Shown in pieces: positions 8,428-16,612 of a stretch of 64,000 nucleotides of DNA. Numbering within the stretch: the first letter of the stretch is position 1; each line of letters starts with the position of its first letter. A model generated the notes under the pieces. It saw only the letters and a program-made list of their open reading frames with translations, was not told the DNA's origin and made no database searches. The position numbers were made by a program, and so were the translations under genes. The DNA comes from Alphaproteobacteria bacterium (lineage in GTDB: Bacteria > Pseudomonadota > Alphaproteobacteria > Rickettsiales > JABSSG01): the NCBI GenBank assembly GCA_030426905.1, contig JAUHXQ010000001.1:434001-498000 (forward strand), read 5' to 3'.

Positions 8428-8967
8428 ATGGTAGAACCTGCAATAAACATGTTTGATACTCATAAATCTGTTAGAGCACTAATTGGCGCTGGAATTAAGA
8501 CAAAACAAGCTGAAACTATTGTTGAACTTGTTTCTCAAAGCCGTGATTATGATTTCTCTAGATTAGCTACTAAAGATCAACTTTATGCTGTGAAAACAGA
8601 GTTAAAAGCTGATATAGATGTCTTAAGAACAGAAATAGGAGCAATTAAAACAGAAATAGGAGCAATTAAAACAGAAATAGGAGCAATTAAAACAGAAGTA
8701 GTGGAAATTAAAAAAGATCTAAAAACAGAAATTGAAGGGGTAAACAGAACTATAAAAGACGAGATAGTAATAGTAAACAAAACTATAAAAGATGAGATAG
8801 AAATAGTAAACAAAACTATAAAAGACGAGATAGAAATCGTAAACAAAACTGTAAAAGCCGAGATAGCAATAGTTCAATTCAATCTTCTAAAATGGATAAT
8901 ACCTTTCTTTTTAACCAATAGCCTTGCTATTGTTGCAATCATTATTGCATTGGTATTAAAAATTTAG
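8428..8967 (+). CDS. Tail-anchored coiled-coil protein (DUF1640/CCDC90-like)
   Basis: The 179-residue protein has a short N-terminal domain (MFDTHKSVRALIGAGIKTKQAETIVELV) and then a long coiled coil. It ends in one membrane helix (WIIPFFLTNSLAIVAIIIALVL) with only about two residues beyond it. This is the layout of DUF1640 proteins, the bacterial relatives of mitochondrial CCDC90/MCUR1. The coiled coil is made of three TEIGAIK heptads and then four 11-residue units (NKTIKDEIEIV), so its superhelical pitch should change midway. The function is unknown. A GAAGG lies upstream of the ATG. Confidence 0.78.
   Translation: MVEPAINMFDTHKSVRALIGAGIKTKQAETIVELVSQSRDYDFSRLATKDQLYAVKTELKADIDVLRTEIGAIKTEIGAIKTEIGAIKTEVVEIKKDLKTEIEGVNRTIKDEIVIVNKTIKDEIEIVNKTIKDEIEIVNKTVKAEIAIVQFNLLKWIIPFFLTNSLAIVAIIIALVLKI
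8629..8691 (+). repeat. Three tandem 21-bp heptad-coding repeats
   Basis: Copies start at 8629, 8650 and 8671 with the unit ACAGAAATAGGAGCAATTAA plus A, with no substitutions seen. A fourth, diverged copy begins at 8692 (ACAGAAGTA). They encode TEIGAIK heptads. Near identity implies recent slippage expansion. Confidence 0.92.
8740..8871 (+). repeat. Four tandem 33-bp hendecad-coding repeats
   Basis: Copies start at 8740, 8773, 8806 and 8839 with a 33-bp period and few substitutions, encoding NKTIKDEIEIV-type 11-residue coiled-coil units. Confidence 0.9.
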
Positions 8968-9135
8968 CTACATTTAAGTAGAACATGAAAAAAATATTGT
9001 ATTATGATAGACTTATTTTGAGTATAAACGTTATTATTTACTATTAGCCTATTTTAACACTGTTTATTCTTCATTTTGTATCCCTAGTTCATCTAAACCC
9101 ATATTGATATAAAGCTTTATAGAAGATATTTGCTG

Positions 9136-11667
9136 TTAGTTTTGATTACTGTCGCTACTACTTCCTGTTGAAGGAGGTCTTGGTTGTCGAGGGGGTAGAG
9201 ATGCTTCTGCTCTTGGGCTTGCTTTCTTCTTGGTAGCAGAAGCTGTGTTATTGTTTGAAGAACTTGAGCTGCTGCTTAGGTCAGAAGAACTAGGGGAGTT
9301 AGAAGATGAGCTAGGTCCTTTTAGTTGTGACTCAACTTTATCCATATCTACACGTGCATCATCTCTTTGTGCCGACGATGTATCTATGGCATCTTCAGCA
9401 GAGGCAGAACTGGAAGAAGATGAGCTAGTTGCAGTAAAGCTTGAACTACTGCTTAGGTCAGAAGAACTAGGGGAGCTAGAAGATGAGCTAGGTCCTTTTA
9501 GTTGTGAACCAACTTTATCCATATCTATACGTACATCATCTCTTTGTGACGAAGATGTATCTATGGTACTTTTAGCAGAAGCAGAGCTGGAGGATGATGA
9601 GCTAGTTGCAGTAAAGCTTGAGCTACTTATATTGCTAGGGATCTTAGGTCTATTACCTGATCCTTTACCGCCAGGACCACCGCTACCAGAACCTCCACCG
9701 CCAGGACCGCCGCTACCAGGGACACCACCAGCTCCTTTTCCACCTACACCTTTTCTTAGAATATTTCGTAAACTACTAAAATCTGAAGGTCTAAGTTTTG
9801 TGAGAGTGTTAGCGAAAGCAAATGGTGCTTTCAAGCTACTCATCATTCCTGATGCAGCTTTAGAGCTAGCTCCTGTCATACCTGCTCCACCAAAAATTGC
9901 TGTACCAATGGTATTAGCAAAAGCTGGAATTTTTCTCAGTAGAGCTATTAATAAGTAAAATATCAATACATCTTTAAAAAAATCTATAAAGCTAGCTTGA
10001 GGTTTGTACCAATTGATGCAAAATAAGCTTATTTTATTTAAGCCTGGTAGTTTAAGGAATATATCAACCATACATTCCCAAGATGCTGATATTGCCATAA
10101 TATTATAAATTGCACCGTTAATAAGTACAGTAACTACCATAATCGTAGCAAATAAAATAACAGGCTGCATGGTAAAAGATATAATGGCATCAATGTAAGA
10201 GTTGAAAATATTTTTTGTACGTTCAAATAGGATTAGTATAATAAAGATTGGTCCCAAACTTATTAGGAACGATACAGCAGTAAAAGCAATTAAATATAAT
10301 ATTATTGCTTCTATAATCGCCATTGTATAGAAAAACATTGCTGCAAGTAGAAAAATTAATACTACCCATCCTACCGGAAACCAAAGTAGCATTGATACCA
10401 TAACTAATAGGAAATGTTTTGAAAATATTGTTGAGATTATATAATTAGTAAATCCAAATAATGTATCATAATTTAAATTACTTGAGACAACTTGATCAGA
10501 GGTATCAGGATTGGTTATAATATTGATTAAGTATTTTTGACCATCAACGAAAAAACTAAATAGATATTTGTTAAAAAATTCATAACTATGCGGACTAATT
10601 ACTGCGTATAAAACACCAATTTTTAGTAATCTAATAATAAACTCTGTTTGGGTCATCTTGATGTTGCCAAGAGCAAAGAAAACACCAAGTATTATTATGT
10701 ATAAGGTAACCATTACGCTAATAAGATTTTTAAAAATTTTATTACCAACAGTATTTTCCCAAAATTTAATGGATACTTCAGAGATTTGAATTGTTAACGG
10801 AGTAATAAGAAATTTAGCTAGTTTTGATATGAAATTTTCTTTCACGGCAGGTGACTCCACTTGAATTTCGTATTGTCCATAGTTATTAGTGTAATCACCA
10901 TCTTCATCAATAATTCTAAACCAGATAGTGCCTGAGTCGGGATTTTGTACGCTATTAGAGGTAAATGGTTGTAATATGTTGCCCCTATCGGTAATTTGGG
11001 GTTTAGTGGCGCTGATTTTGTATTCTACCATCCCTGTTTTTGTACCTGCAACATAAGGTGCACCCTTAGTAGTGGTACATCCATAAGTTATGTAATATGT
11101 TTGAGGTGATATGCAACAATATGTACAAGTAGTAAAATCAGAAGTGTTATTAACTCTACAATAAAAACCAAGCGTAGTAATAAGTGAAGTAATAATGCCA
11201 TTTTTGAATTCATTTTTGTTAGGGTCTAGATAATTTTTTCCAGGTAGTAAAGGAAGAATACATTGATTTTCATTATCAACAGATATTATTTTATTATACA
11301 TACTTTTAGGAAAAGTTACTACTCCTACTTTTGTCATAACACCGGGTAAAACACTATTTTTACATCTATCTCCTAAATTACCTTGGTAATTGCAAAAGCT
11401 GGCTGTGCCGAGAGCTAAAGCTTTAGCTCTAGGGGCTGTTTTGCTGTAGCTAGGCGATGATGCTTCGATATTGATCTGATATGTATATTTATTATCGTAA
11501 CTTCCACCATTTGTCCAATCAGCTGAATTGGCATTAACATAGACTGAGTTAATATCTTGCTCAGTCGTTACAGATGGCATTTTTACTGCGTCCCATCCTT
11601 CAGGACGAGATCCGCATCCTGTGATCATTATTGATAATACAAACAATAGTATATATGTGTATTTCAT
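9136..11667 (-). CDS. virB6: VirB6-family T4SS protein (third paralogue), lipoprotein with Ser-rich tail
   Basis: 843 residues, far larger than the roughly 300 of classical VirB6. It starts with a lipoprotein signal (LFVLSIMITGC, lipidation at C18). A cysteine-bearing exported domain of about 280 residues follows, then the VirB6/TrbL membrane core with about six helices (about 300-590). The C-terminal 220 residues are low complexity: a Gly/Pro stretch, then poly-Ser blocks carrying a tandem duplication. Rickettsiales VirB6 paralogues form the inner-membrane channel of the T4SS, and extended ends may be surface exposed. The ATG overlaps the stop of the preceding virB6 by 4 nt (ATGA), so the two are coupled. 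Confidence 0.9.
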   Translation of the reverse strand: MKYTYILLFVLSIMITGCGSRPEGWDAVKMPSVTTEQDINSVYVNANSADWTNGGSYDNKYTYQINIEASSPSYSKTAPRAKALALGTASFCNYQGNLGDRCKNSVLPGVMTKVGVVTFPKSMYNKIISVDNENQCILPLLPGKNYLDPNKNEFKNGIITSLITTLGFYCRVNNTSDFTTCTYCCISPQTYYITYGCTTTKGAPYVAGTKTGMVEYKISATKPQITDRGNILQPFTSNSVQNPDSGTIWFRIIDEDGDYTNNYGQYEIQVESPAVKENFISKLAKFLITPLTIQISEVSIKFWENTVGNKIFKNLISVMVTLYIIILGVFFALGNIKMTQTEFIIRLLKIGVLYAVISPHSYEFFNKYLFSFFVDGQKYLINIITNPDTSDQVVSSNLNYDTLFGFTNYIISTIFSKHFLLVMVSMLLWFPVGWVVLIFLLAAMFFYTMAIIEAIILYLIAFTAVSFLISLGPIFIILILFERTKNIFNSYIDAIISFTMQPVILFATIMVVTVLINGAIYNIMAISASWECMVDIFLKLPGLNKISLFCINWYKPQASFIDFFKDVLIFYLLIALLRKIPAFANTIGTAIFGGAGMTGASSKAASGMMSSLKAPFAFANTLTKLRPSDFSSLRNILRKGVGGKGAGGVPGSGGPGGGGSGSGGPGGKGSGNRPKIPSNISSSSFTATSSSSSSSASAKSTIDTSSSQRDDVRIDMDKVGSQLKGPSSSSSSPSSSDLSSSSSFTATSSSSSSSASAEDAIDTSSAQRDDARVDMDKVESQLKGPSSSSNSPSSSDLSSSSSSSNNNTASATKKKASPRAEASLPPRQPRPPSTGSSSDSNQN
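9270..9626 (-). repeat. 177-bp tandem duplication in the virB6 Ser-rich tail
   Basis: GCTTAGGTCAGAAGAACTAG occurs at 9274 and 9451, and GCTAGTTGCAGTAAAGCTTG at 9424 and 9601. Both pairs are exactly 177 bp (59 codons) apart. The two copies differ at several positions. The unit encodes a poly-Ser block plus an acidic RDDxRxDMDKVxSQLKGP segment. Confidence 0.92.
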
Positions 11668-14486
11668 TTTGCTCCTCCTCTTGGCGCGTTACTTTTGCCG
11701 GAGCCGAGTGAAGGAGGCGCACTTGATGATCTAGGTCTCATGCTAGCAGAGCTAGTTTTACTAGATGAACTAGTGCTTCCTGTTCCTTTCCCAGCACTAC
11801 TAGTACTTCCAGATTTGTCCCCAGAGCTGCTGCTTGGAGACGTTCCTCCGCTACTACCGCCAGTAGGTGCTCCGCCACTGCCACCAGAAGGTGGGCTGCC
11901 GTGACCACCAGGACTTGGAGGAGAACTGCCAGGTGGCATTCCGGGACCTCCCGGTGGAGGAGGGCCTCCTGGAGGAGGTGTTCCACCTCCACTCCCTGTT
12001 CCTCCTCCTGCTCCTCCCTTACCTTTGCCTAGTGCGCTTTGAGGATCAGAAATACCAAATACTTTACGAATACCGCGAGGCATTTTTGCTCTTACTGGCT
12101 CTGCGAAAGTATTATATAATCTACTTGATGTTATTCTATCTGATACTGCATGACCCACTGAGCTAAATTGGTCTGTGACTTGGCCTGACCTTTTAAACTC
12201 CTGTTTTCTGATACCAACAATTCTAGATATCATTGCTTGAACTAGCGAGTCATACCCTAATATTAATTTAGCTAAAACTAAAAATAGTAACACATTAACT
12301 ATTTCTATTCCTAAGTTTGAAAACATTGCTCCTCCTCCACCAGGGATCATTCCGTAAGGGCCAAAGAAAGGTAAGCAAAATATTGCTGCTGCATTATCAG
12401 CTAAAATACTTTGTATCTGATTAACAACACCTGGTAAGTTGAGGCTAATTGGCCATACACATTTCCAACATACTGAAAAGTCAATAATTTGGATAAAGAC
12501 AGCATGCAGTAATTCTACTAAAACGCTTAAGCCGATTAGTAGCATTACAGGTTCTAGAGAATATTGTACAAATTTTGTAATCCAATTTTCGAATAAGTGT
12601 CTTGTCATACCAAATAACATCAAAGGAATAAACACAGGTGCAAGAGCTATTAAAAACCCTATAATAAGAATAGCAACTAGATAAACTATCACAGCTTGGA
12701 ACACAGCAATTAGGAACATAACAATTCCAATAAGTATCATTAGCGCTAAAATTGTTCCCATAGGGCCTATGGCAATGACCGCTAAGATTTTTAAGATGGT
12801 TGTTTTGTTAAACAACATTATCTCTAAAGTTTTTTGTACAAAACTGAATACATTACCGTCATAAGTGCCATAAATTTGTCCCTTTTTTATTAAGTCATCC
12901 ATACCACATATAAAGACGTCAAAGAAGAAATCATGGAAAAATTGCCAACTCTGAGGGCTAATTAAGCTGAGTACAATACCAATTTTAATTAGTCTAGTTA
13001 CTAGATCCATCTGTGAGATTTCAACATAACCAATAAGGAAAGAGATTCCGTAAGTAATAATATATAAAACGAGCAATATCCTGACATAGTGAGAAAAGCT
13101 TTCACAATATTCCCCGGCTTTACAATTGCAGTTGTCACCGATACAAGTTAATTGGTGGAAATATGTTGGCATAGCATCAAGAGTAATATGTCTTAACATG
13201 TTTTTGAGAAATTCTATCGCACATCCAAATCCTTGAGTAACTACCGATTTTCTATATTTGACTGTTACTTTATAAAAAGAAGCATTATCTTTATATGATC
13301 CGTCAGATACGTCATATATGCGCAAAAATAACTTACCACTAGCATTACCTGAATCTTGAGAATTAATAACATTATTTCTAGGTAGTTTATCAGGAATAGG
13401 ATCGTTGATATTATTTGCAATTTTATAAGTGAGTGCGCCTGCATTATTATTAGCAGCTTCAGTTGGGGCGCCATTAATAGCCCTGCATGCTACTCTTCTT
13501 AGTTTTAAGGTATATCCTCCAATATTATCTGTATTATTATCATCTAAGATGCGCCCACATACACGCTCATAGCTATCTGTAGAATCCATTATTCTGTTAG
13601 TTACGCGATTAGGGCATTTATCTAGATTATTAGCATCACATCCAGGTCCTTCCAAAACATTCCCCTGTTGTAAATAGAGTAGGCTACCGTATTTTGGAAA
13701 TTTATTATCATTGAACCATATAATATCTCCAGGTGCGCTACAATCGCTACCACTTTTAATGAATTTCAGCTGTAAACCTGAGCCAGCGGTAGCCCAGCAA
13801 TAAAGCGCTTGTCCATTCCATTTAATGGAGTTTAGTGTATCATTACCGGTTATTTTTTCTGCTAATGTTGTACCTGGTACATGGCCTTGCGGTAATAAAG
13901 GGCATGTAGTATATCCTTGAAAAAAACGAGGACAATTAGTGTATGCAGTTGGAGAAAACTGGAAATTAATTTGGTTAGGGCAGTTTTTAACATTTTGTAC
14001 ACTATTCCAAATAATAAATCTATTTAGAGAAGGGTTTGCAGAAGGTGCAGCAGGAATAGAAATAGGTGCTGCAGTTGAAGCTTGAGGAATTTGAAAGACT
14101 ACCTCGTCATCTTTTCTTATGTAGGTAGCAAGTTGCTTCCATTGATATGGTCCTTTTTGGCTAGTATAGGCACTAAAATTATGAGTTGAAAAATCTCTAT
14201 TACACGTTCCGTCTTTTTTTACATCTTGGTCTGCACAACATACAGATACTACTCCAGTAGCATATATCTCTATAGGATAAGTGATATTACTTATCTCTAT
14301 TCCTGTATCGTGCCATTGAGGTTGATTTGCATAAATAGTGAAGTCAGCTGTTTCTTCAGTATAGGATTTACCTTCCTCAGTAATATTAACATCTTTAAAA
14401 CAAGTATTGCTGCCACACCCAGCTAATATTGATAATACACCAACTAGTAGAAAAGATTTTATATATGTAACTATTATTGTTTTCAT
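11664..14486 (-). CDS. virB6: VirB6-family T4SS protein (second paralogue), lipoprotein with Gly/Pro/Ser tail
   Basis: 940 residues. The N-terminal signal peptide ends in a lipobox (VGVLSILAGC, C24). An exported domain of about 400 residues with many cysteines follows, then the VirB6 membrane core (about 465-760) with long hydrophobic helices. The last 130 residues are Gly/Pro/Ser-rich (GGGTPPPGGPPPPGG). The architecture repeats that of the following paralogue, implying gene duplication. The start is 5 nt after the stop of the first virB6, and the 3' end overlaps the next by 4 nt. Confidence 0.9.
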   Translation of the reverse strand: MKTIIVTYIKSFLLVGVLSILAGCGSNTCFKDVNITEEGKSYTEETADFTIYANQPQWHDTGIEISNITYPIEIYATGVVSVCCADQDVKKDGTCNRDFSTHNFSAYTSQKGPYQWKQLATYIRKDDEVVFQIPQASTAAPISIPAAPSANPSLNRFIIWNSVQNVKNCPNQINFQFSPTAYTNCPRFFQGYTTCPLLPQGHVPGTTLAEKITGNDTLNSIKWNGQALYCWATAGSGLQLKFIKSGSDCSAPGDIIWFNDNKFPKYGSLLYLQQGNVLEGPGCDANNLDKCPNRVTNRIMDSTDSYERVCGRILDDNNTDNIGGYTLKLRRVACRAINGAPTEAANNNAGALTYKIANNINDPIPDKLPRNNVINSQDSGNASGKLFLRIYDVSDGSYKDNASFYKVTVKYRKSVVTQGFGCAIEFLKNMLRHITLDAMPTYFHQLTCIGDNCNCKAGEYCESFSHYVRILLVLYIITYGISFLIGYVEISQMDLVTRLIKIGIVLSLISPQSWQFFHDFFFDVFICGMDDLIKKGQIYGTYDGNVFSFVQKTLEIMLFNKTTILKILAVIAIGPMGTILALMILIGIVMFLIAVFQAVIVYLVAILIIGFLIALAPVFIPLMLFGMTRHLFENWITKFVQYSLEPVMLLIGLSVLVELLHAVFIQIIDFSVCWKCVWPISLNLPGVVNQIQSILADNAAAIFCLPFFGPYGMIPGGGGAMFSNLGIEIVNVLLFLVLAKLILGYDSLVQAMISRIVGIRKQEFKRSGQVTDQFSSVGHAVSDRITSSRLYNTFAEPVRAKMPRGIRKVFGISDPQSALGKGKGGAGGGTGSGGGTPPPGGPPPPGGPGMPPGSSPPSPGGHGSPPSGGSGGAPTGGSSGGTSPSSSSGDKSGSTSSAGKGTGSTSSSSKTSSASMRPRSSSAPPSLGSGKSNAPRGGAK

Positions 14487-14491
14487 TACAT

Positions 14492-16612
14492 TTACTTGCT
14501 AACCTTTATCCCAGATCTTTTAGCTGAGCTAACTTTTATTCCTTTGCCACCACCACCTCCTCCTTTGCCACTACCTTTGCCTTTGCCACCACCTCCTTTA
14601 CTACGAAGTTGGTTCATTATTTGGCTAAATAAATTACCTGGATCGGTGGCAAACCTGCCTATATTAGGTCCTGAAGTTATATCTGCAGCGAAAGCATTGA
14701 GGCTTTCTGAGAAAAGGGACATCAAATAAGCAAAAATTACTACCTTCAAGAATACAGTAGTTAATTTTTCTATAAGACTGATTCCATCAGAACTAAATAT
14801 AGTGAAGTCAGCAAAAATGAATGTTTTTGATTCAAGTAGAGATTGATCTAATTTGCCTAGCAATAGCCAGCCTAAACTTTCCTTGCAGCTAGTTACTATT
14901 GATGCCCAATTATCTGTTGAAGTGGCGCAAGAGTTTTTTGCTAAACAAGAATTTTTAGGCTTATCATTTTTTTTACATCTAGGATCATACGGATCAGTAC
15001 AGGATTCTCCACTCATATACCATATGGTATAGCCACCAACTTCTTTTGTTTGAAACTGGCAATCACCAAATATAATAGTATCAAAAATAAGCATCATCAT
15101 TGCAAGAAATGCAGTGATGATTACTGGTTGTAACACATATGATAATATTACTTTAAGCCAATTATCAAAAAACTTTTTAGTATATTGAAATAGTGCCATA
15201 GGTACTGCTATAACACCAAGGTAGATAGTAATAGCTAAAGCTATTATTGCAATGACATAGAAATGTACGTAATACACTAATAGTGAAAATATAAATAAAC
15301 CATAGATGATAATGAATATTACAAATAATATTTGCATAGCAAAAATTGCTGGAATGATTAGTCCTAATATTCCAAAAACAGTTGAAGATACTATTGAAGT
15401 TCCAGCTGAAGCAGCAATACCAGGATCATATAACCCTAAGTAATATGCTACTCTGCAGTCTAAAGAGTCCCATAATGCCATATAGCTATATTCTCCGTAC
15501 TCAGAAGGATTATACCTGCATAATCCACCGCTACTGGCAGCTCCAATTATATACTCTGAAAGTGAAGTCATAGCACTTCTACCAAAGCTATAGACCCAGT
15601 TAAGTCCGCTTTCGTATTGTCCACTGTCTCCCTTTAAACCAACAGAGAAATAGAGCACTAATCCTATTTTGAAGACAAACATAAATAATTCAAATTTACC
15701 TGGGGGCTGATCTCCAGTTGCTACTCTTATGCCAAATAATATCACGTATAATACGACTGCAGCCATTACAGCAGTTCTTAAGTGATCTTGTAGTGCGGGG
15801 AGGAAATTTTTAGTATCATTACATTTTTCCTGCATAAACAATAAATATAAAATATCACTTACACATTCTACTACTCGACCACTTACAGACCAAAATACTT
15901 TAGAGTGATGTGAACCAGCATTTGTGCAAGCGGTCTTAGCAAAGCATGAATTATTGGCAGCCAAAGATGGCTTTGGGTTTAACGATTTACACCCTAAATA
16001 AACCCATCCAGCAGGTAAGTTTAACATTGCGCACAAGTTGTTTCCCACTTCTGTAACTTTATAGGTTATTCCATTAACTTGAGCAGTTTCGTCATTAGAT
16101 AATCTTCCTGAGGTGCTGTAAGGGCCTTTGATTTTAAATTTTATATCAACAGTTGCAACATCACAAAGTGTCATAGGACAATAATAAGGTTTGTTATCTG
16201 CAGGGTTTAGAATAGTTGCTTTATTAAATTTATTTTTTGCGATTTTATCACTAGGAGTTGCTTCATTGATGTTTGCGGTAGTAGAGTAAAAACCTTTTAG
16301 AGTACAGTTTTCATTATTTTTATTATCATTACATCTAACATATGCTCCTTCTGTTTCTATATCGCCAGGTATTGCCATAACAAAATTTTTTCCATAAAGC
16401 TTATGAAGTTTACAAGAAATTTTATCTAAGCCACCTTCTTTGCAATTACTCTCATATAGATAATCGTAACTGTTATCTGGCAAGCAACTTTGCGAATTTT
16501 TTATACAGTCAGTTTCTGCTATTTTATCTGCAGGGATAACTGACTTTGCAAAAGCAATATTTGCAACAAGCAACCATATAATAGCTAAAATAACTTTTAT
16601 AATTCTCTGCAT
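14492..16612 (-). CDS. virB6: VirB6-family T4SS protein (first paralogue)
   Basis: I start at the ATG at 16612 rather than a TTG at 16636, because MQRIIKVILAIIWLLVANIAFAKS then forms a clean Sec signal peptide. This gives 706 residues. It has a Cys-rich exported domain of about 230 residues, then the VirB6/TrbL core with at least six helices, then a periplasmic loop with a second cysteine cluster (near CTDPYDPRCKKNDKPKNSC). A final helix and a Gly/Lys-rich tail follow. Unlike its two paralogues it has no lipobox. It overlaps the end of virB4 by 16 nt. Confidence 0.9.
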   Translation of the reverse strand: MQRIIKVILAIIWLLVANIAFAKSVIPADKIAETDCIKNSQSCLPDNSYDYLYESNCKEGGLDKISCKLHKLYGKNFVMAIPGDIETEGAYVRCNDNKNNENCTLKGFYSTTANINEATPSDKIAKNKFNKATILNPADNKPYYCPMTLCDVATVDIKFKIKGPYSTSGRLSNDETAQVNGITYKVTEVGNNLCAMLNLPAGWVYLGCKSLNPKPSLAANNSCFAKTACTNAGSHHSKVFWSVSGRVVECVSDILYLLFMQEKCNDTKNFLPALQDHLRTAVMAAVVLYVILFGIRVATGDQPPGKFELFMFVFKIGLVLYFSVGLKGDSGQYESGLNWVYSFGRSAMTSLSEYIIGAASSGGLCRYNPSEYGEYSYMALWDSLDCRVAYYLGLYDPGIAASAGTSIVSSTVFGILGLIIPAIFAMQILFVIFIIIYGLFIFSLLVYYVHFYVIAIIALAITIYLGVIAVPMALFQYTKKFFDNWLKVILSYVLQPVIITAFLAMMMLIFDTIIFGDCQFQTKEVGGYTIWYMSGESCTDPYDPRCKKNDKPKNSCLAKNSCATSTDNWASIVTSCKESLGWLLLGKLDQSLLESKTFIFADFTIFSSDGISLIEKLTTVFLKVVIFAYLMSLFSESLNAFAADITSGPNIGRFATDPGNLFSQIMNQLRSKGGGGKGKGSGKGGGGGGKGIKVSSAKRSGIKVSK

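Noticed and set aside
8583-8846. Short direct repeats resembling a CRISPR array
   Set aside because: The 21- and 33-bp repeats are contiguous, without unique spacers, and encode a regular coiled coil.
9230-9958. 242-codon open frame opposite the virB6 tail
   Set aside because: It mirrors the Ser/Gly/Pro low-complexity region, in which the antisense frame stays open by composition. It has no conserved features.
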